From positions 248,001 through 312,000 of the forward strand of contig NZ_FTOV01000002.1 in NCBI RefSeq assembly GCF_900156825.1: a stretch of 64,000 bases of DNA, given 5' to 3'. The position numbers and the translations under genes are program-made. The stretch comes from Chryseobacterium gambrini (GTDB lineage: Bacteria > Bacteroidota > Bacteroidia > Flavobacteriales > Weeksellaceae). Positions 19,302 through 28,666 of the stretch are shown piece by piece (the stretch's first letter is position 1; each line of letters opens with the position of its first letter). The notes beneath the pieces are model-generated. The model saw only the letters and a program-made list of their open reading frames with translations, ran no database searches and was not told the origin of the DNA.

Positions 19302-20204
19302 ATGAAAAATAAGGAGGTTGAAATCTACAATACGGTTTCAGAATACAATAAAATGCTGAATCACGAGACGTTACATCCTTTGGTAAGTGTAATCGATTTT
19401 TCCAAATCTGATCCCATTTGTCAGCATTTGAGACAATTTGGTTTTTACACGGTCTTTTTAAAAGATGTGATGTGTGGCGATATGCAGTACGGAAAACACA
19501 GCTACGATTATCAGGAAGGAACATTGGTTTTTATTGCTCCGGGACAGACGTACGGAATTTCTAATGCAGGTACCTACATTCAGCCAGCCGGTTTTGCTCT
19601 TATTTTTCATCCTGATTTATTAAAAGGAACCAACCTCGGAAAAAATATCAAAGACTATAATTTTTTCTCCTATGAAGTTCATGAAGCACTGCATCTTTCA
19701 GAAAAAGAAAGAGAAATTATTCTGGAATGTTTTAAAAATATAAAGCATGAACTGGAACAGACAATTGATAAGCACAGTAAATCTTTAATTGTTAACAATA
19801 TCGAGCTTTTTCTGAATTACTGTATGCGGTTTTATGACCGTCAGTTTATCACCAGAGATCACATCAATCAGGGAGTCATCGGAAAATTTGAAACTCTTCT
19901 GAACGATTATCTCACCTCCGAAAAGCCTAAAAATATAGGCTTTCCTATGGTAAATTACTTTGCAGAACAGCTTAATCTTTCAGCGAATTATTTTGGAGAT
20001 TTAATTAAAAAAGAACTGGGTGTTTCCGCTCAGGAATTCATCCACAATAAACTGATTGATGTGGCAAAAGACCAGATTTTCGATTCCGCCAAATCCATCA
20101 GTGAAATTTCGTACAATCTTGGATTCAAATATCCGCAGCATTTTACAAGGCTTTTTAAAAGCAAAGTAGGTGTTTCTCCAAGTGAATATAAATCTTTAAA
20201 CTGA
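19302..20204 (+). CDS. AraC family transcriptional regulator
   Basis: About 300 residues. I choose the ATG at 19302 (MKNKEVEIYNTVSEYN) because a -7 element ends at 19279. The N-terminal ~180 residues form the cupin-type sensor seen in many Bacteroidota AraC proteins (VFLKDVMCGDMQYGKHSYDYQ, GTLVFIAPGQ). The C-terminal ~100 residues hold two helix-turn-helix motifs (LNLSANYFGDLIKKELG and ISEISYNLGFKYPQHFTRLFK). Divergent from the zinc alcohol dehydrogenase, which it likely controls in response to an aldehyde or alcohol; ligand not identifiable. Confidence 0.9.
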   Translation: MKNKEVEIYNTVSEYNKMLNHETLHPLVSVIDFSKSDPICQHLRQFGFYTVFLKDVMCGDMQYGKHSYDYQEGTLVFIAPGQTYGISNAGTYIQPAGFALIFHPDLLKGTNLGKNIKDYNFFSYEVHEALHLSEKEREIILECFKNIKHELEQTIDKHSKSLIVNNIELFLNYCMRFYDRQFITRDHINQGVIGKFETLLNDYLTSEKPKNIGFPMVNYFAEQLNLSANYFGDLIKKELGVSAQEFIHNKLIDVAKDQIFDSAKSISEISYNLGFKYPQHFTRLFKSKVGVSPSEYKSLN

Positions 20205-20356
20205 TTGGTTGAAGCAAAAACCAGAACAATATTTCTTGGCTTACTTAAGTGATTTTAAGAATTTATTTGTGGAAAACTGTCTAAAACAGGGACATTGATG
20301 TTTCATTAAATTGAGAAAATTACTACATTTAAAAAGCAGAAAAATTTTGTTTCATC

Positions 20357-21685
20357 ATGACGCTACAGCAAAATACAGGAATTCATACTTTTCATACTTC
20401 TATCGGTAAAATTGCTGCAATAAAAACAAATGGAGTGATCAAAGCGAAAAGCATCCGGTACGCGAGATCAGAAAGATATAAAAAGCCCGTTCCTGTAGAA
20501 GATATTCAGACTCACGAAATTCCGGATAAAACACCGGTCTGTCCTCAACACATCAGTCCGCTGCTGGAAAGATTGATCCAGAAAACGAATGTTGAGCATT
20601 TCGAACCCGATGAATCTCCTCAGTTTTTAACAATTACCCGTCCGGAAAATTTTGAGGCAAATGAAAAACTTCCGGTGGTAGTCTGGATTCACGGAGGTTC
20701 CTATGAAATTGGCTGTGGAGATCTGCCTACTTCCGATCCTTCGGTTTGGGTAAAAGAGCAGAATCTTATTATTGTTTCCATTACATATCGTCTCGGACTT
20801 TTCGGATTTTTGGGAGGAAACGAAGAAAGACCTGCCAATTTAGGTTTGTTTGATATCATGGAATCTCTGAAGTGGATTCAGAAAAATATCCACAGTTTTG
20901 GCGGAAATTCGGAAAATATTACCCTTTTCGGGCAGTCTTCCGGAGGCGATGCGATTGCGCATCTGATGATTTCCGAAGGAATTGATGGATTGTTTAAAAG
21001 AGCCATTATCCACAGCGCACCGCTTGGTTTCAGGATGAAAAGAAGTAAAATGTCTTTAGAATTTTTCAGGAAGACCGATTTTCTGAAACATGAAAAAGAT
21101 CCCCTGAAAATGGTGGATGAATACGTGAAATTTTTACCGTCATTCAGAAAATATGGTTTAAAAACGGCGATGCCTTTCTGTACGCAATATGGTTTTGACC
21201 CCTTATGCACGGAAGAAGAAAGTCTGCCAAAATGGAAAGAAAATGCGAAAAAATATGATGTATTGATCGGTTCCAGTCATGACGAAACTGCTTTTTATGT
21301 AAAAACGGCTCAGGAAGGACTTTACACGTATCTCCACGAAAAAATTCTCAACAAAATCGTTCGTAAAACAACAGAATCCATTTATGAAAAACCGGCAGAG
21401 ATTTTTGCTGAAAATTATGCTTCTGGCGGCGGAAATATTTACCGGTTTAAAATTAAGTCCGTTCTGAAAAACAATTATATCGGAGCTTCCCACTGTGTAG
21501 ATCTTCCTTTGATTTTCGAAAATCAGGAAGCATGGAAATCGGCAGAACTTTTAAAAGATGTTCCGTGGAAGCACATTCAGGAAAACGGAAAAAAACTTCG
21601 CGCATTGTGGGCGGAATTTGCAAGAACAGGAAAAATTTCCGATCATTCAGAACGACCGGAAATTCTTGAAATCCGAAAAGTTTAG
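20357..21685 (+). CDS. Carboxylesterase/lipase family protein (type B)
   Basis: A 442-residue alpha/beta hydrolase. The oxyanion segment VVWIHGGSYEIG and the nucleophile elbow GQSSGG (with LFGQSSGGDAIAHLM) are clear. The acidic member is probably in GSSHDETAF or nearby, and the His in GASHCVDLPLIF. It is shorter than the usual ~500 residues of type B esterases, with a reduced C-terminal region. No signal peptide, so it is cytoplasmic. Hydrolyses carboxylic esters; natural substrate unknown. It is followed by a MITE-like repeat and the convergent amylase gene. Confidence 0.88.
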   Translation: MTLQQNTGIHTFHTSIGKIAAIKTNGVIKAKSIRYARSERYKKPVPVEDIQTHEIPDKTPVCPQHISPLLERLIQKTNVEHFEPDESPQFLTITRPENFEANEKLPVVVWIHGGSYEIGCGDLPTSDPSVWVKEQNLIIVSITYRLGLFGFLGGNEERPANLGLFDIMESLKWIQKNIHSFGGNSENITLFGQSSGGDAIAHLMISEGIDGLFKRAIIHSAPLGFRMKRSKMSLEFFRKTDFLKHEKDPLKMVDEYVKFLPSFRKYGLKTAMPFCTQYGFDPLCTEEESLPKWKENAKKYDVLIGSSHDETAFYVKTAQEGLYTYLHEKILNKIVRKTTESIYEKPAEIFAENYASGGGNIYRFKIKSVLKNNYIGASHCVDLPLIFENQEAWKSAELLKDVPWKHIQENGKKLRALWAEFARTGKISDHSERPEILEIRKV

Positions 21686-21691
21686 TTTTAT

Positions 21692-21852
21692 TTTTAAACA
21701 CGAATACTACGAATTTTCTACATTTTTTAAACACAAGTGTCAAAAATATTTTCATGAATAATACAATTGAATTTTAGATAGCTTCATTTAAAATTATGCT
21801 ATTTGCAAAAGTATTCATGTCATTTGTGAAAGCCATTTGTGATATTCGTGTT
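21692..21852. repeat. MITE-like inverted repeat, copy 1
   Basis: The ends are imperfect inverted repeats (AACACGAATActACgAAT at the left, read inverted at 21835-21852). The terminal TTTAAACAC motif is shared with the element at 28164-28277. It fills the whole space between the convergent esterase and amylase genes; no gene inside. Confidence 0.5.
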
Positions 21853-21857
21853 CAGAC

Positions 21858-23330
21858 TCATTCAGCAAGCCAGACACTCACATTTCCCGCCAGAACCGGG
21901 AAATTTCCCCAACCGTTTTCATCGATGGTAATTTTATCTTCAAATCTTCCCAATGCATCATAAAACGTTTGTCCGATGTATCTTTCGCCCATTTCCATAG
22001 GTTTTTCGTAAGCATCTTTATTGCTTAAAACTACCGCACATCCGGAATGTTCCTCATCGCCTTCACGAACCCATCCGAGACAATTGGCATCCTCAAAATA
22101 ATCTCTTTGTTCGCCGTAAGCATTGTTTTTTCTGGCTTTCAGAAGCTCCTCAATGCCGTCCACTTTATTTAAAAATATTTCCTGATCGTTGCCTTCCTTA
22201 TCTTTATCCACATAATGCGCTCCGTAGAGATCCGGATAAAACACACACGGATAACCGTCTTTTCTCAACAGAATCAATGCATACGCCAAAGGTTTGAACC
22301 ATTCTTCAACAGGAGCTTCAAGATCCTGTAAAGGCTGCGTGTCATGATTATCCACAAGACTTACCGAGTGAAGCGGATCTGCCTGAGTAAGGCTTTCGTC
22401 AAAGATTCTCCGCAAATCGTAAGAATTTCCTTCGTTGGAAGCGGTATGAAAATTATTTTGGAGAGAACTGTCGAACAGACTCATGCATCCTTCGGTAACA
22501 TCGATGTATTTCTGCAAGAGATTCAGATATCCGGGAGCCCAGTATTCGCCAACCGCAAAAATATTTTTTCCGGTATTGGAACGAAGCAAAGTAAGCCATT
22601 CTTTATAAAAATCAAATGAAATATGCTTTAAGGCATCCAGTCTCACGCCGTCGAAATCGGTTTCATCAAAATACCATTTTGCCCAGTTGTTCAGTTCCTC
22701 GCGCACGAAAGGATTTCTGTGTTCTACATCATTGTACATCAGGTAATCATAATTTCCTTTCTCATCATCGATCATTTCTTCCCAGTCGGTTCCGTATTCA
22801 TTTTTAATTTTAAAAATCTGCGAATCCATTCCTTCTGCATAATCCACGCCGCTGAAGCAGGTGAAGTTCCATTCAAATTCAGAATATTTTTTATTTCTTC
22901 CGGGAAAGGTAAATTTGGTATAAGACTGTATTTCTATTTCATCCGAGATTATTTTTTCTCTGTTTTCTTCATCTACTTTTAATGCTTTAAAGGTTTCCAG
23001 TTCATCGCCTCCGCCTTTATGTCCAAGTACAATATCTACAATTACTTTAATATTGTTTTCTTTAAGCGCCTTTATCGCTTTCAGGTAATCTTCTTTCGTG
23101 CCGTATTTGGTGGGAATCGTTCCTTTCTGATCAAATTCTCCGAGATCATAGAGATCGTAAGCGTCGTAGCCAATAGAGTGACCTCCTGTTGCGCCTTTGT
23201 AAGCGGGCGGGAACCAGACTGAGGTAATGCCGAGTCCGGCTAAATATTTTGCATTTTGTTCTGCTTCTTTCCACAGCTTACTGTCTCCTTCAGAATACCA
23301 ATGGAAATACTGAATCATCGTTTCATTCAT
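21858..23330 (-). CDS. Cytoplasmic alpha-amylase (GH13)
   Basis: A 490-residue glycoside hydrolase of the intracellular amylase type (GH13_5-like), hydrolysing alpha-1,4-glucans such as glycogen or starch. The four conserved regions are present: DIVLGHKGG (region I), DGVRLDALKHI with nucleophile Asp232, AVGEYW with acid/base Glu262, and LVDNHDTQP with Asp330. There is no signal peptide. The C-terminal small beta domain (ENGWGNFPVLAGNVSVWLAE end) is of the usual length. It stands alone, convergent to the esterase gene, 44 bp upstream in reading direction of nothing obvious; dinB lies further upstream on the same strand. Confidence 0.93.
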   Translation of the reverse strand: MNETMIQYFHWYSEGDSKLWKEAEQNAKYLAGLGITSVWFPPAYKGATGGHSIGYDAYDLYDLGEFDQKGTIPTKYGTKEDYLKAIKALKENNIKVIVDIVLGHKGGGDELETFKALKVDEENREKIISDEIEIQSYTKFTFPGRNKKYSEFEWNFTCFSGVDYAEGMDSQIFKIKNEYGTDWEEMIDDEKGNYDYLMYNDVEHRNPFVREELNNWAKWYFDETDFDGVRLDALKHISFDFYKEWLTLLRSNTGKNIFAVGEYWAPGYLNLLQKYIDVTEGCMSLFDSSLQNNFHTASNEGNSYDLRRIFDESLTQADPLHSVSLVDNHDTQPLQDLEAPVEEWFKPLAYALILLRKDGYPCVFYPDLYGAHYVDKDKEGNDQEIFLNKVDGIEELLKARKNNAYGEQRDYFEDANCLGWVREGDEEHSGCAVVLSNKDAYEKPMEMGERYIGQTFYDALGRFEDKITIDENGWGNFPVLAGNVSVWLAE

Positions 23331-23374
23331 AAATTGTAAAATTTGGTTACTACAATTTAGTGAAAAAAAACGGA

Positions 23375-24454
23375 TTATTGATCTTCGAATTCCTTAAACG
23401 GGATTTTTAGTTGAACGGAAACCTGTTTTTTTTCTTCGGTGTTGAGCTGCGAAAGAGATAATCCCAACAGTCTCACCGGCTTATCGAAAGGTCTTAGTTC
23501 CCAAAGTTTTTTTCCGGTATTGAAATATTGTTCGGCAGAGGAAAAATATTCTTCTTTGGTAATGCTTCGAGTATACAGTGAGAAATCTTTGTATTTAATT
23601 TTTAAAGTTAAAGATCTTCCCAGAATATTATTTTTCTGCAATCTGTTTTGCAGTTCTTCGCTCAGGCTCTGTAATTTTTCGTCAACCTGCTGTTCATCAA
23701 AAAGGTCTTCAAAAAAAGTTCTTTCTACTGCCACACTTTTCTGGATGCGGTGCGGTTTTACTTCCGAATGATGAATTCCGCGAACCACGTTGTAATAATA
23801 AGCTCCGGATTTTCCGAACAGTCTTGTTAAATCTTCAATGGATCTTTTCTTTAGATCTTTCCCTTTGTAAATGCCTAAGCTGAACATTTTATTAGCCGTA
23901 ACTTTTCCTACTCCATAAAATTTTTCTACCGGAAGTTCTTCCAGAAAGCCTTCGATTTTGTCGGGATGAATGGTTTTTTGTCCGTTCGGTTTGTTGATAT
24001 CTGAAGCGACTTTGGCTAAAAATTTATTCACAGAAATTCCTGCGGAAGCAGTAAGTCCGGTCTGTTCAAAAATTTTCTGACGGATCTCTTTGGCGATCTG
24101 ATTGGCAGATTCCATTCCTTTTTTATTTTCTGTAACGTCGAGATAGGCTTCATCCAAAGAAAGAGGTTCCACCAGATCGGTGTATTCGTAAAATATTTCA
24201 CGGATCTTTTTAGAAATTTCTTTGTAACGCGCAAAACGCGGAGGGACAAAAATAAGGTGCGGACATTTTTCTTTTGCCGTTTTGCTGGGCATTGCAGACC
24301 GGACTCCGAATTTTCTGGCTTCGTAACTTGCCGCCGAAACGACACCACGATGTCCGCCTCCGACTGCAATTGCTTTTCCTTTCAATGCAGGATTGTCGTG
24401 CTGCTCCACAGAAGCATAAAATGCATCCATATCGACGTGAATTATTTTGCGCAT
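23375..24454 (-). CDS. dinB: DNA polymerase IV
   Basis: Y-family translesion polymerase of 359 residues. The start at 24454 gives the family N-terminus MRKIIHVDMDAFYASVEQ with the first metal-binding Asp; an upstream ATG at 24472 lies right at the expected transcription start, because a -7 element TATCTTTG sits at 24477-24484 on the minus strand. The second acidic motif SLDEAYLDVT is intact. The helix-hairpin-helix thumb (YGVGKVTANKMFSLGI) and little-finger domain follow. No beta-clamp motif was singled out at the C-terminus. It copies past damaged bases, with low fidelity. Confidence 0.95.
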   Translation of the reverse strand: MRKIIHVDMDAFYASVEQHDNPALKGKAIAVGGGHRGVVSAASYEARKFGVRSAMPSKTAKEKCPHLIFVPPRFARYKEISKKIREIFYEYTDLVEPLSLDEAYLDVTENKKGMESANQIAKEIRQKIFEQTGLTASAGISVNKFLAKVASDINKPNGQKTIHPDKIEGFLEELPVEKFYGVGKVTANKMFSLGIYKGKDLKKRSIEDLTRLFGKSGAYYYNVVRGIHHSEVKPHRIQKSVAVERTFFEDLFDEQQVDEKLQSLSEELQNRLQKNNILGRSLTLKIKYKDFSLYTRSITKEEYFSSAEQYFNTGKKLWELRPFDKPVRLLGLSLSQLNTEEKKQVSVQLKIPFKEFEDQ

Positions 24455-24568
24455 GGGAAAAGAAGAATCCATACCGCAAAGATATGGATTCCTGTATTTT
24501 TTATTGTATGATTTATAAGTCTAAGGTTTTATGTCTCATGTTCAATGATCCTTTACCCTCAATCTTAA

Positions 24569-25084
24569 TTATTTCAAAAGCTGATCAATGGTAGCTTGAA
24601 TTTCCGGATCTTCAGGAGTAATAGCGTAGTATTTTGCAATGGCAGACTTCTGATCGATCACCATATAACGCGGAATCCAGTTCAGATCAATATAATTGTT
24701 GAAATCGTTTTTCCAGCCGGATGAGAACCAGTAGTTTTCTTTGTCTTTCATCTCAAATTTTTCCAGACTTCTTTCAAAGCCTTCTTTGGAACGGTCTAAC
24801 GAAAGAAATACAAAATCTATGTTTTTATTTTTTTCTTCCAGTTCTCTGGCTTTCGGAAGCGCATTTAAACAGTCTCTGCACCATCCTGCCCAAAAATCAA
24901 TAACCAGAACTTTACCTTTATGCTGATCCAGAATCTGCTGAATGGTAACCATTTTTCCGTCTTCATCTTCCAGTTTCTGCACCAAAGCTTGTTTGGAGAA
25001 ACTCTTTTTCAGGACTTTCGGGGTCTGCTGAGAACAGCCTAATCCGAAAATTCCCATCATTAATAGTAACAACAGTTTTTTCAT
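24569..25084 (-). CDS. TlpA-like thioredoxin-fold lipoprotein
   Basis: About 171 residues from the ATG at 25084; the longer frame upstream has no signal sequence logic. The N-terminus MKKLLLLLMMGIFGLGC is a lipoprotein signal with the anchored Cys. The thioredoxin-like domain has VLVIDFWAGWCRDCLNALP, with the redox pair Cys-Arg-Asp-Cys, and the WIPRYMVIDQ cis-proline region. Such proteins reduce or exchange disulfides in the periplasm, often for cytochrome maturation. No redox partner gene is adjacent. Confidence 0.88.
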   Translation of the reverse strand: MKKLLLLLMMGIFGLGCSQQTPKVLKKSFSKQALVQKLEDEDGKMVTIQQILDQHKGKVLVIDFWAGWCRDCLNALPKARELEEKNKNIDFVFLSLDRSKEGFERSLEKFEMKDKENYWFSSGWKNDFNNYIDLNWIPRYMVIDQKSAIAKYYAITPEDPEIQATIDQLLK

Positions 25085-25244
25085 GTTCAAAAAAATTATG
25101 TATGCAAATCTAGACAATGCCGTGCAATCTGAGCTGATTTTTGATGACTTTATAAAAATTGATGGGATTGAAGATTTCTATTGAATTTACAATTAAAAAA
25201 TTCACAAATTTTATCGTTCTGAAAACATCGACAAATATTAAGTC

Positions 25245-25447
25245 TGTTTAAACTTTATTTAACCGCAAAAGTCACAAAAGATCTACTAAATTTTTTATTT
25301 AAAGTTGATTATTATAAATGAAAAAGAAAACAATAGTTTTTAAAAATCTTTGATTTTTATTCTTTTGAGCGCTTTGATTATTCTGGAAATTCGCTTTAAC
25401 ATTATCTTTTGTCCCTTTTGCGGTTAATTCTGAAATTAGTTTAAACA
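25245..25447. repeat. MITE-like element with nested inverted arms
   Basis: Outer arms TGTTTAAACT (25245-25254) and its exact inverse (25438-25447) enclose inner arms of 22 bases (25261-25282 and 25404-25425; 20 of 22 pair). The inner arm carries AACCGCAAAAG. The core is A+T-rich with no gene. The element occupies most of the 25118-25471 gap between the thioredoxin and phosphorylase genes. Confidence 0.6.
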
Positions 25448-25471
25448 AGTTTATTGTTAATAATCTTAGGT

Positions 25472-26287
25472 TTATGAATAATTTTTCACCAAACCTTTTA
25501 CCACTGCAATTACATTCGGCATGGCTGTATTGGCTGCATTCAGAACTTCTTCGTGAGAAACGGAGTGGGCAATATCGGGACCGCCCAAATCGGTCACGAC
25601 GGAAATACCGAAAACATCCATTCCCATATGTTTAGCAACGATCACTTCCGGAACGGTACTCATTCCCACAAGATCTCCGCCAATGGCTTTAATCATTCCG
25701 TATTCTGCGGGAGTTTCGAAAGTGGGTCCCTGTAAAGCTACATAAACACTTTGGTGGACGGTAATATTCTGTTCAGAAGCAACATTTTGTGCAACGTAGA
25801 TCATTTTTCTGTTGTACGGTTCGCTCATATCCACAAATCGGGGACCGAAAGAATCGATGTTTCTGCCACGAAGCGGATGTTCAGGCATCATATTGATGTG
25901 ATCCCGAATGATTGCAATATCACCGATCTTATAGCCCGGATTAATTCCACCTGAAGCATTGGAAAGAATAAGATTTTTAATTCCCAACAGATAAAAAACA
26001 CGGATCGGAAAGACCACCGTTTCTATGGAATGCCCTTCGTAGTAATGAAAACGACCGCTCATCATCAGAACTTTTTTTCCTTCCAGAATTCCGTAGATCA
26101 GTTTTCCGCCGTGTCCTGCAACGGTAGTCTGCGGAAAGTTGGGGATTTCAGTGTATTCTAAAGTATGAATAGCTTCCACTTCATCCTGCAGTTTGCCTAA
26201 GCCGGAGCCTAAAACAATGGCAAAATCGGGAGCTTCTTTAATGATGTTTTTAACGAAATCTGCGGTCTGCTTAATTTTTTCTAACAT
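25472..26287 (-). CDS. punA: Purine nucleoside phosphorylase (class II, trimeric)
   Basis: A 271-residue enzyme cleaving guanosine or inosine with phosphate to the free base and ribose-1-phosphate. Signature segments: AIVLGSGLGKL, NFPQTTVAGHGGKLIYG, GRFHYYEGHS, LILSNASGGINPGYKIGD and the MGDLVGMST-like GGDLVGMSTVPEV. The cytoplasmic trimeric type is shown by length and the HG and GRFH motifs. Its start overlaps the end of lpxK by 17 bases, so the two are co-transcribed and translationally coupled. Confidence 0.94.
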   Translation of the reverse strand: MLEKIKQTADFVKNIIKEAPDFAIVLGSGLGKLQDEVEAIHTLEYTEIPNFPQTTVAGHGGKLIYGILEGKKVLMMSGRFHYYEGHSIETVVFPIRVFYLLGIKNLILSNASGGINPGYKIGDIAIIRDHINMMPEHPLRGRNIDSFGPRFVDMSEPYNRKMIYVAQNVASEQNITVHQSVYVALQGPTFETPAEYGMIKAIGGDLVGMSTVPEVIVAKHMGMDVFGISVVTDLGGPDIAHSVSHEEVLNAANTAMPNVIAVVKGLVKNYS

Positions 26288-27296
26288 AATCTAAGATGAT
26301 TTGATTGAATTCTTCCTTTTTATCAATAATTACATTGATCGGCCAGTAGTACACAATATCTCTAAGATAATCAAAACTTTTCAGGCGCACATAGTCTTTT
26401 TCAGTGGTTAAAATCAATTTATATTCCCCTAGTTTTTTATATTCCGCTATAATATTTTTAATATCGGCTTCCGTGAAATTATGATGATCTCTGAATTTTA
26501 AGTGTTTTACCCTTTGCGAAAATTTTGCAAGATGGGTGAGGAGAGGTTTCGGATTGGCGATTCCTGTAATTAAAAGAATGTCGTAATAATTCAGGTTGTT
26601 GTCGGGAAGCATTTTTTCTCTTCCGTATACGTTTTCGTCGTATCCGATGGATGAAAAGAATACTTTCTGTGTACGGTCCGGTCTTATTCTGGAAATGTAA
26701 TACTGTTTGGTTTCCTCGGTAAGTTCATCGGGACATTTGCTCACCATGATGATATCCGCTCTTTTGGATCCGGCTCTTGATTCTCTTAAATCTCCCGCAG
26801 GTAAAAGATGATCTTTGAAGTAAGGATCATTAAAATCGGTCATCATGATGTTGAATCCTGCTTTTATCGCTCTGTGCTGCATTGCATCGTCCAGAACCAG
26901 AACATCAAGATCCATATCGCTGATTACTTTTTTGGCTCCGGGAACTCTTTCTTCGGAAACTGCGATTACGAAACGGTTTTTAAAGCGTTCAAACAACTGC
27001 ATGGCTTCATCGCCTACAGTTTTGTAATTGCTTTCATAATTTGTAACAGCGTATCCTTTCGTAAGTCTTCCGTATCCTCTGGAAAGCACGCCGGTTCTGT
27101 AATGTTTGGACAGGAAATGAGCAAGATACATCACCATCGGCGATTTTCCGCTTCCGCCCACAGAAAGGTTCCCGACACAGATTATCGGCGTTTTGAATTT
27201 CACAGATTTAAAAATTCCCAGATCATACATTGTGTTTCGGATACCCGTTACCATGTGATAGCCGAGGGAAAAAGGATAGAGGTACCATCTTTTCAT
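26271..27296 (-). CDS. lpxK: Tetraacyldisaccharide 4'-kinase
   Basis: A 341-residue inner-membrane kinase that adds the 4' phosphate to the lipid A precursor. The N-terminal membrane-associated helix (YLYPFSLGYHMVTGIRN) precedes the P-loop GNLSVGGSGKSPMVMYLA. SRGYGR, GDEAMQLF, and VLDDAMQHR follow in the LpxK order. A -7 element TATTTTTG on the minus strand (27304-27311) ends only eight bases before the ATG, so the mRNA would be leaderless or nearly so. Overlaps the phosphorylase gene by 17 bases. Confidence 0.94.
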   Translation of the reverse strand: MKRWYLYPFSLGYHMVTGIRNTMYDLGIFKSVKFKTPIICVGNLSVGGSGKSPMVMYLAHFLSKHYRTGVLSRGYGRLTKGYAVTNYESNYKTVGDEAMQLFERFKNRFVIAVSEERVPGAKKVISDMDLDVLVLDDAMQHRAIKAGFNIMMTDFNDPYFKDHLLPAGDLRESRAGSKRADIIMVSKCPDELTEETKQYYISRIRPDRTQKVFFSSIGYDENVYGREKMLPDNNLNYYDILLITGIANPKPLLTHLAKFSQRVKHLKFRDHHNFTEADIKNIIAEYKKLGEYKLILTTEKDYVRLKSFDYLRDIVYYWPINVIIDKKEEFNQIILDYVRKN

Positions 27297-27378
27297 ACGT
27301 TTGCAAAAATAGGAAATTTCGCAGGGATTTGGATGAATATGGGAGCTACTTTTCGATATTTATTTAAAAAATCTGTTA

Positions 27379-27407
27379 TTGATTATCATCAAATTAAAGT
27401 ATTTTTG
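27379..27407 (+). promoter_or_regulatory. Promoter of truA
   Basis: TTG at 27379-27381, an 18-bp spacer and TATTTTTG at 27400-27407. Transcription should start near 27412, about 16 bases before the TTG start codon. Confidence 0.5.
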
Positions 27408-27427
27408 TAGAGTTATTTTTATTTACC

Positions 27428-28162
27428 TTGAGATATTTTATAGAATTTTCCTACAACGGCAAGAATTATTTCGGTTACCAGATTCAGCCGAATGCTATTT
27501 CTGTACAGGAAGAACTGGAGAAAGCACTTTCCACGATTTTAAGAGAAGAGATTAAGACAACGGGAGCGGGAAGAACGGATACGGGCGTTCATGCGAAGAA
27601 AATTTTTGCTCATTTTGATACGGAGAAAGTTCTGGATCAGGAATTGGTGAGAAGACTGAACAGTTTTCTTCCGGCGGATATTTCCATTAAGAGAATATTT
27701 CCTGTAAAAGATGATTTCCATGCGCGTTTTGATGCTACTTACCGAACGTACGAGTACTATATTTCGCTTGAAAAAAATCCGTTCACGGAAGAATCGGCGT
27801 GGCAACACTGGAGAAAACCTTTAGATGTCGAAAAAATGAATGAAGCCTGTAAAATTTTATTTGAATATGAGGATTTTACCAGCTTTGCAAAATTACATAC
27901 CGACAATAAAACCAACTTCTGCAAAATGTACAAGGCAGAATGGGAACAGAATGGAAGTGAACTGAAATTTACCGTTTCTGCGAACCGTTTTCTGAGAAAT
28001 ATGGTGAGAGCTATTGTGGGAACAATGGTAGAAGTAGGTTCAGGAAAATTGCAGCCTGAAGACGTAAGAAAAGTTATTGAAGACAAACACCGAAACTCTG
28101 CGGGAACTTCTGCACCGGCGCATGGGTTGTACTTGGTGGATGTGGGGTATGATTTTGAGTAA
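27428..28162 (+). CDS. truA: tRNA pseudouridine(38-40) synthase
   Basis: A 244-residue enzyme that isomerises uridines 38-40 in the tRNA anticodon arm. The catalytic Asp is in TTGAGRTDTGVHA (about residue 53), and RTYEYYI and FLRNMVRAIVGTMVEVGSG are the family blocks. The start codon must be TTG: the frame has no ATG upstream before the promoter, and the TTG gives the exact family N-terminus MRYFIEFSYNGKNYFGYQ. Divergent from lpxK across 131 bp. A MITE-like repeat follows the stop at once. Confidence 0.95.
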   Translation: MRYFIEFSYNGKNYFGYQIQPNAISVQEELEKALSTILREEIKTTGAGRTDTGVHAKKIFAHFDTEKVLDQELVRRLNSFLPADISIKRIFPVKDDFHARFDATYRTYEYYISLEKNPFTEESAWQHWRKPLDVEKMNEACKILFEYEDFTSFAKLHTDNKTNFCKMYKAEWEQNGSELKFTVSANRFLRNMVRAIVGTMVEVGSGKLQPEDVRKVIEDKHRNSAGTSAPAHGLYLVDVGYDFE

Positions 28163-28163
28163 T

Positions 28164-28277
28164 ATTTAAACACAAATTCCACAAATAATACCACGAATAT
28201 TCACTAATCAATTAAAAATTGCTTTAAATAGATTTGAGCTATTTGTGAAAAAATAATGGTGTAATTTGTGTTTAAAT
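28164..28277. repeat. MITE-like inverted repeat, copy 2
   Basis: A perfect 15-bp terminal inverted repeat (ATTTAAACACAAATT, 28164-28178, inverse at 28263-28277) bounds a 114-bp A+T-rich element starting two bases after the truA stop. It shares the TTTAAACAC ends with the element at 21692-21852. Confidence 0.65.
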
Positions 28278-28299
28278 GAAAACAAAAAAAACGAAAATC

Positions 28300-28416
28300 A
28301 TGGACGAAATCGAAAGACTTGCCTTTGCATTACAACATTTCGCGGGACTTGAGGAGTATGATTTTCAGCCGTCATTAGTAGTTTGCCTCGTCGGACATTC
28401 ACATTTGCTTTCCTGA
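28300..28416 (+). CDS. Short ORF or gene remnant, unknown
   Basis: A 38-codon frame starting at ATG (MDEIERLAFALQHFAGLEEY...). The first 30 residues look protein-like, the end does not, so it may be the broken 5' end of a lost gene. The remainder of the 28417-28666 gap holds a small GTCGG dyad and a -7 element TATTTTTG (28621-28628) that probably serves the ABC transporter gene. Confidence 0.25.
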   Translation: MDEIERLAFALQHFAGLEEYDFQPSLVVCLVGHSHLLS

Positions 28417-28666
28417 ATATTGGTTTGCCCTGTCGGAATTTCCGACGATAAGAACCTGTAAAATCTTGCCGCCGGAGATCCCCGGTGATCCGTGTTTTTT
28501 GCTCTGCTTAGTTTTAAATTGAGCATTTTTATTGTTTTTCATCTATACCATAAATAACATCAATCTGAAATTTTCATCAGGAATTAATGAAGTTGTAAAG
28601 GCAGACAAATTTGAAAGTCTTATTTTTGCATAGAATTTTATATAATTCTTTTCTTCAATTCGTACA

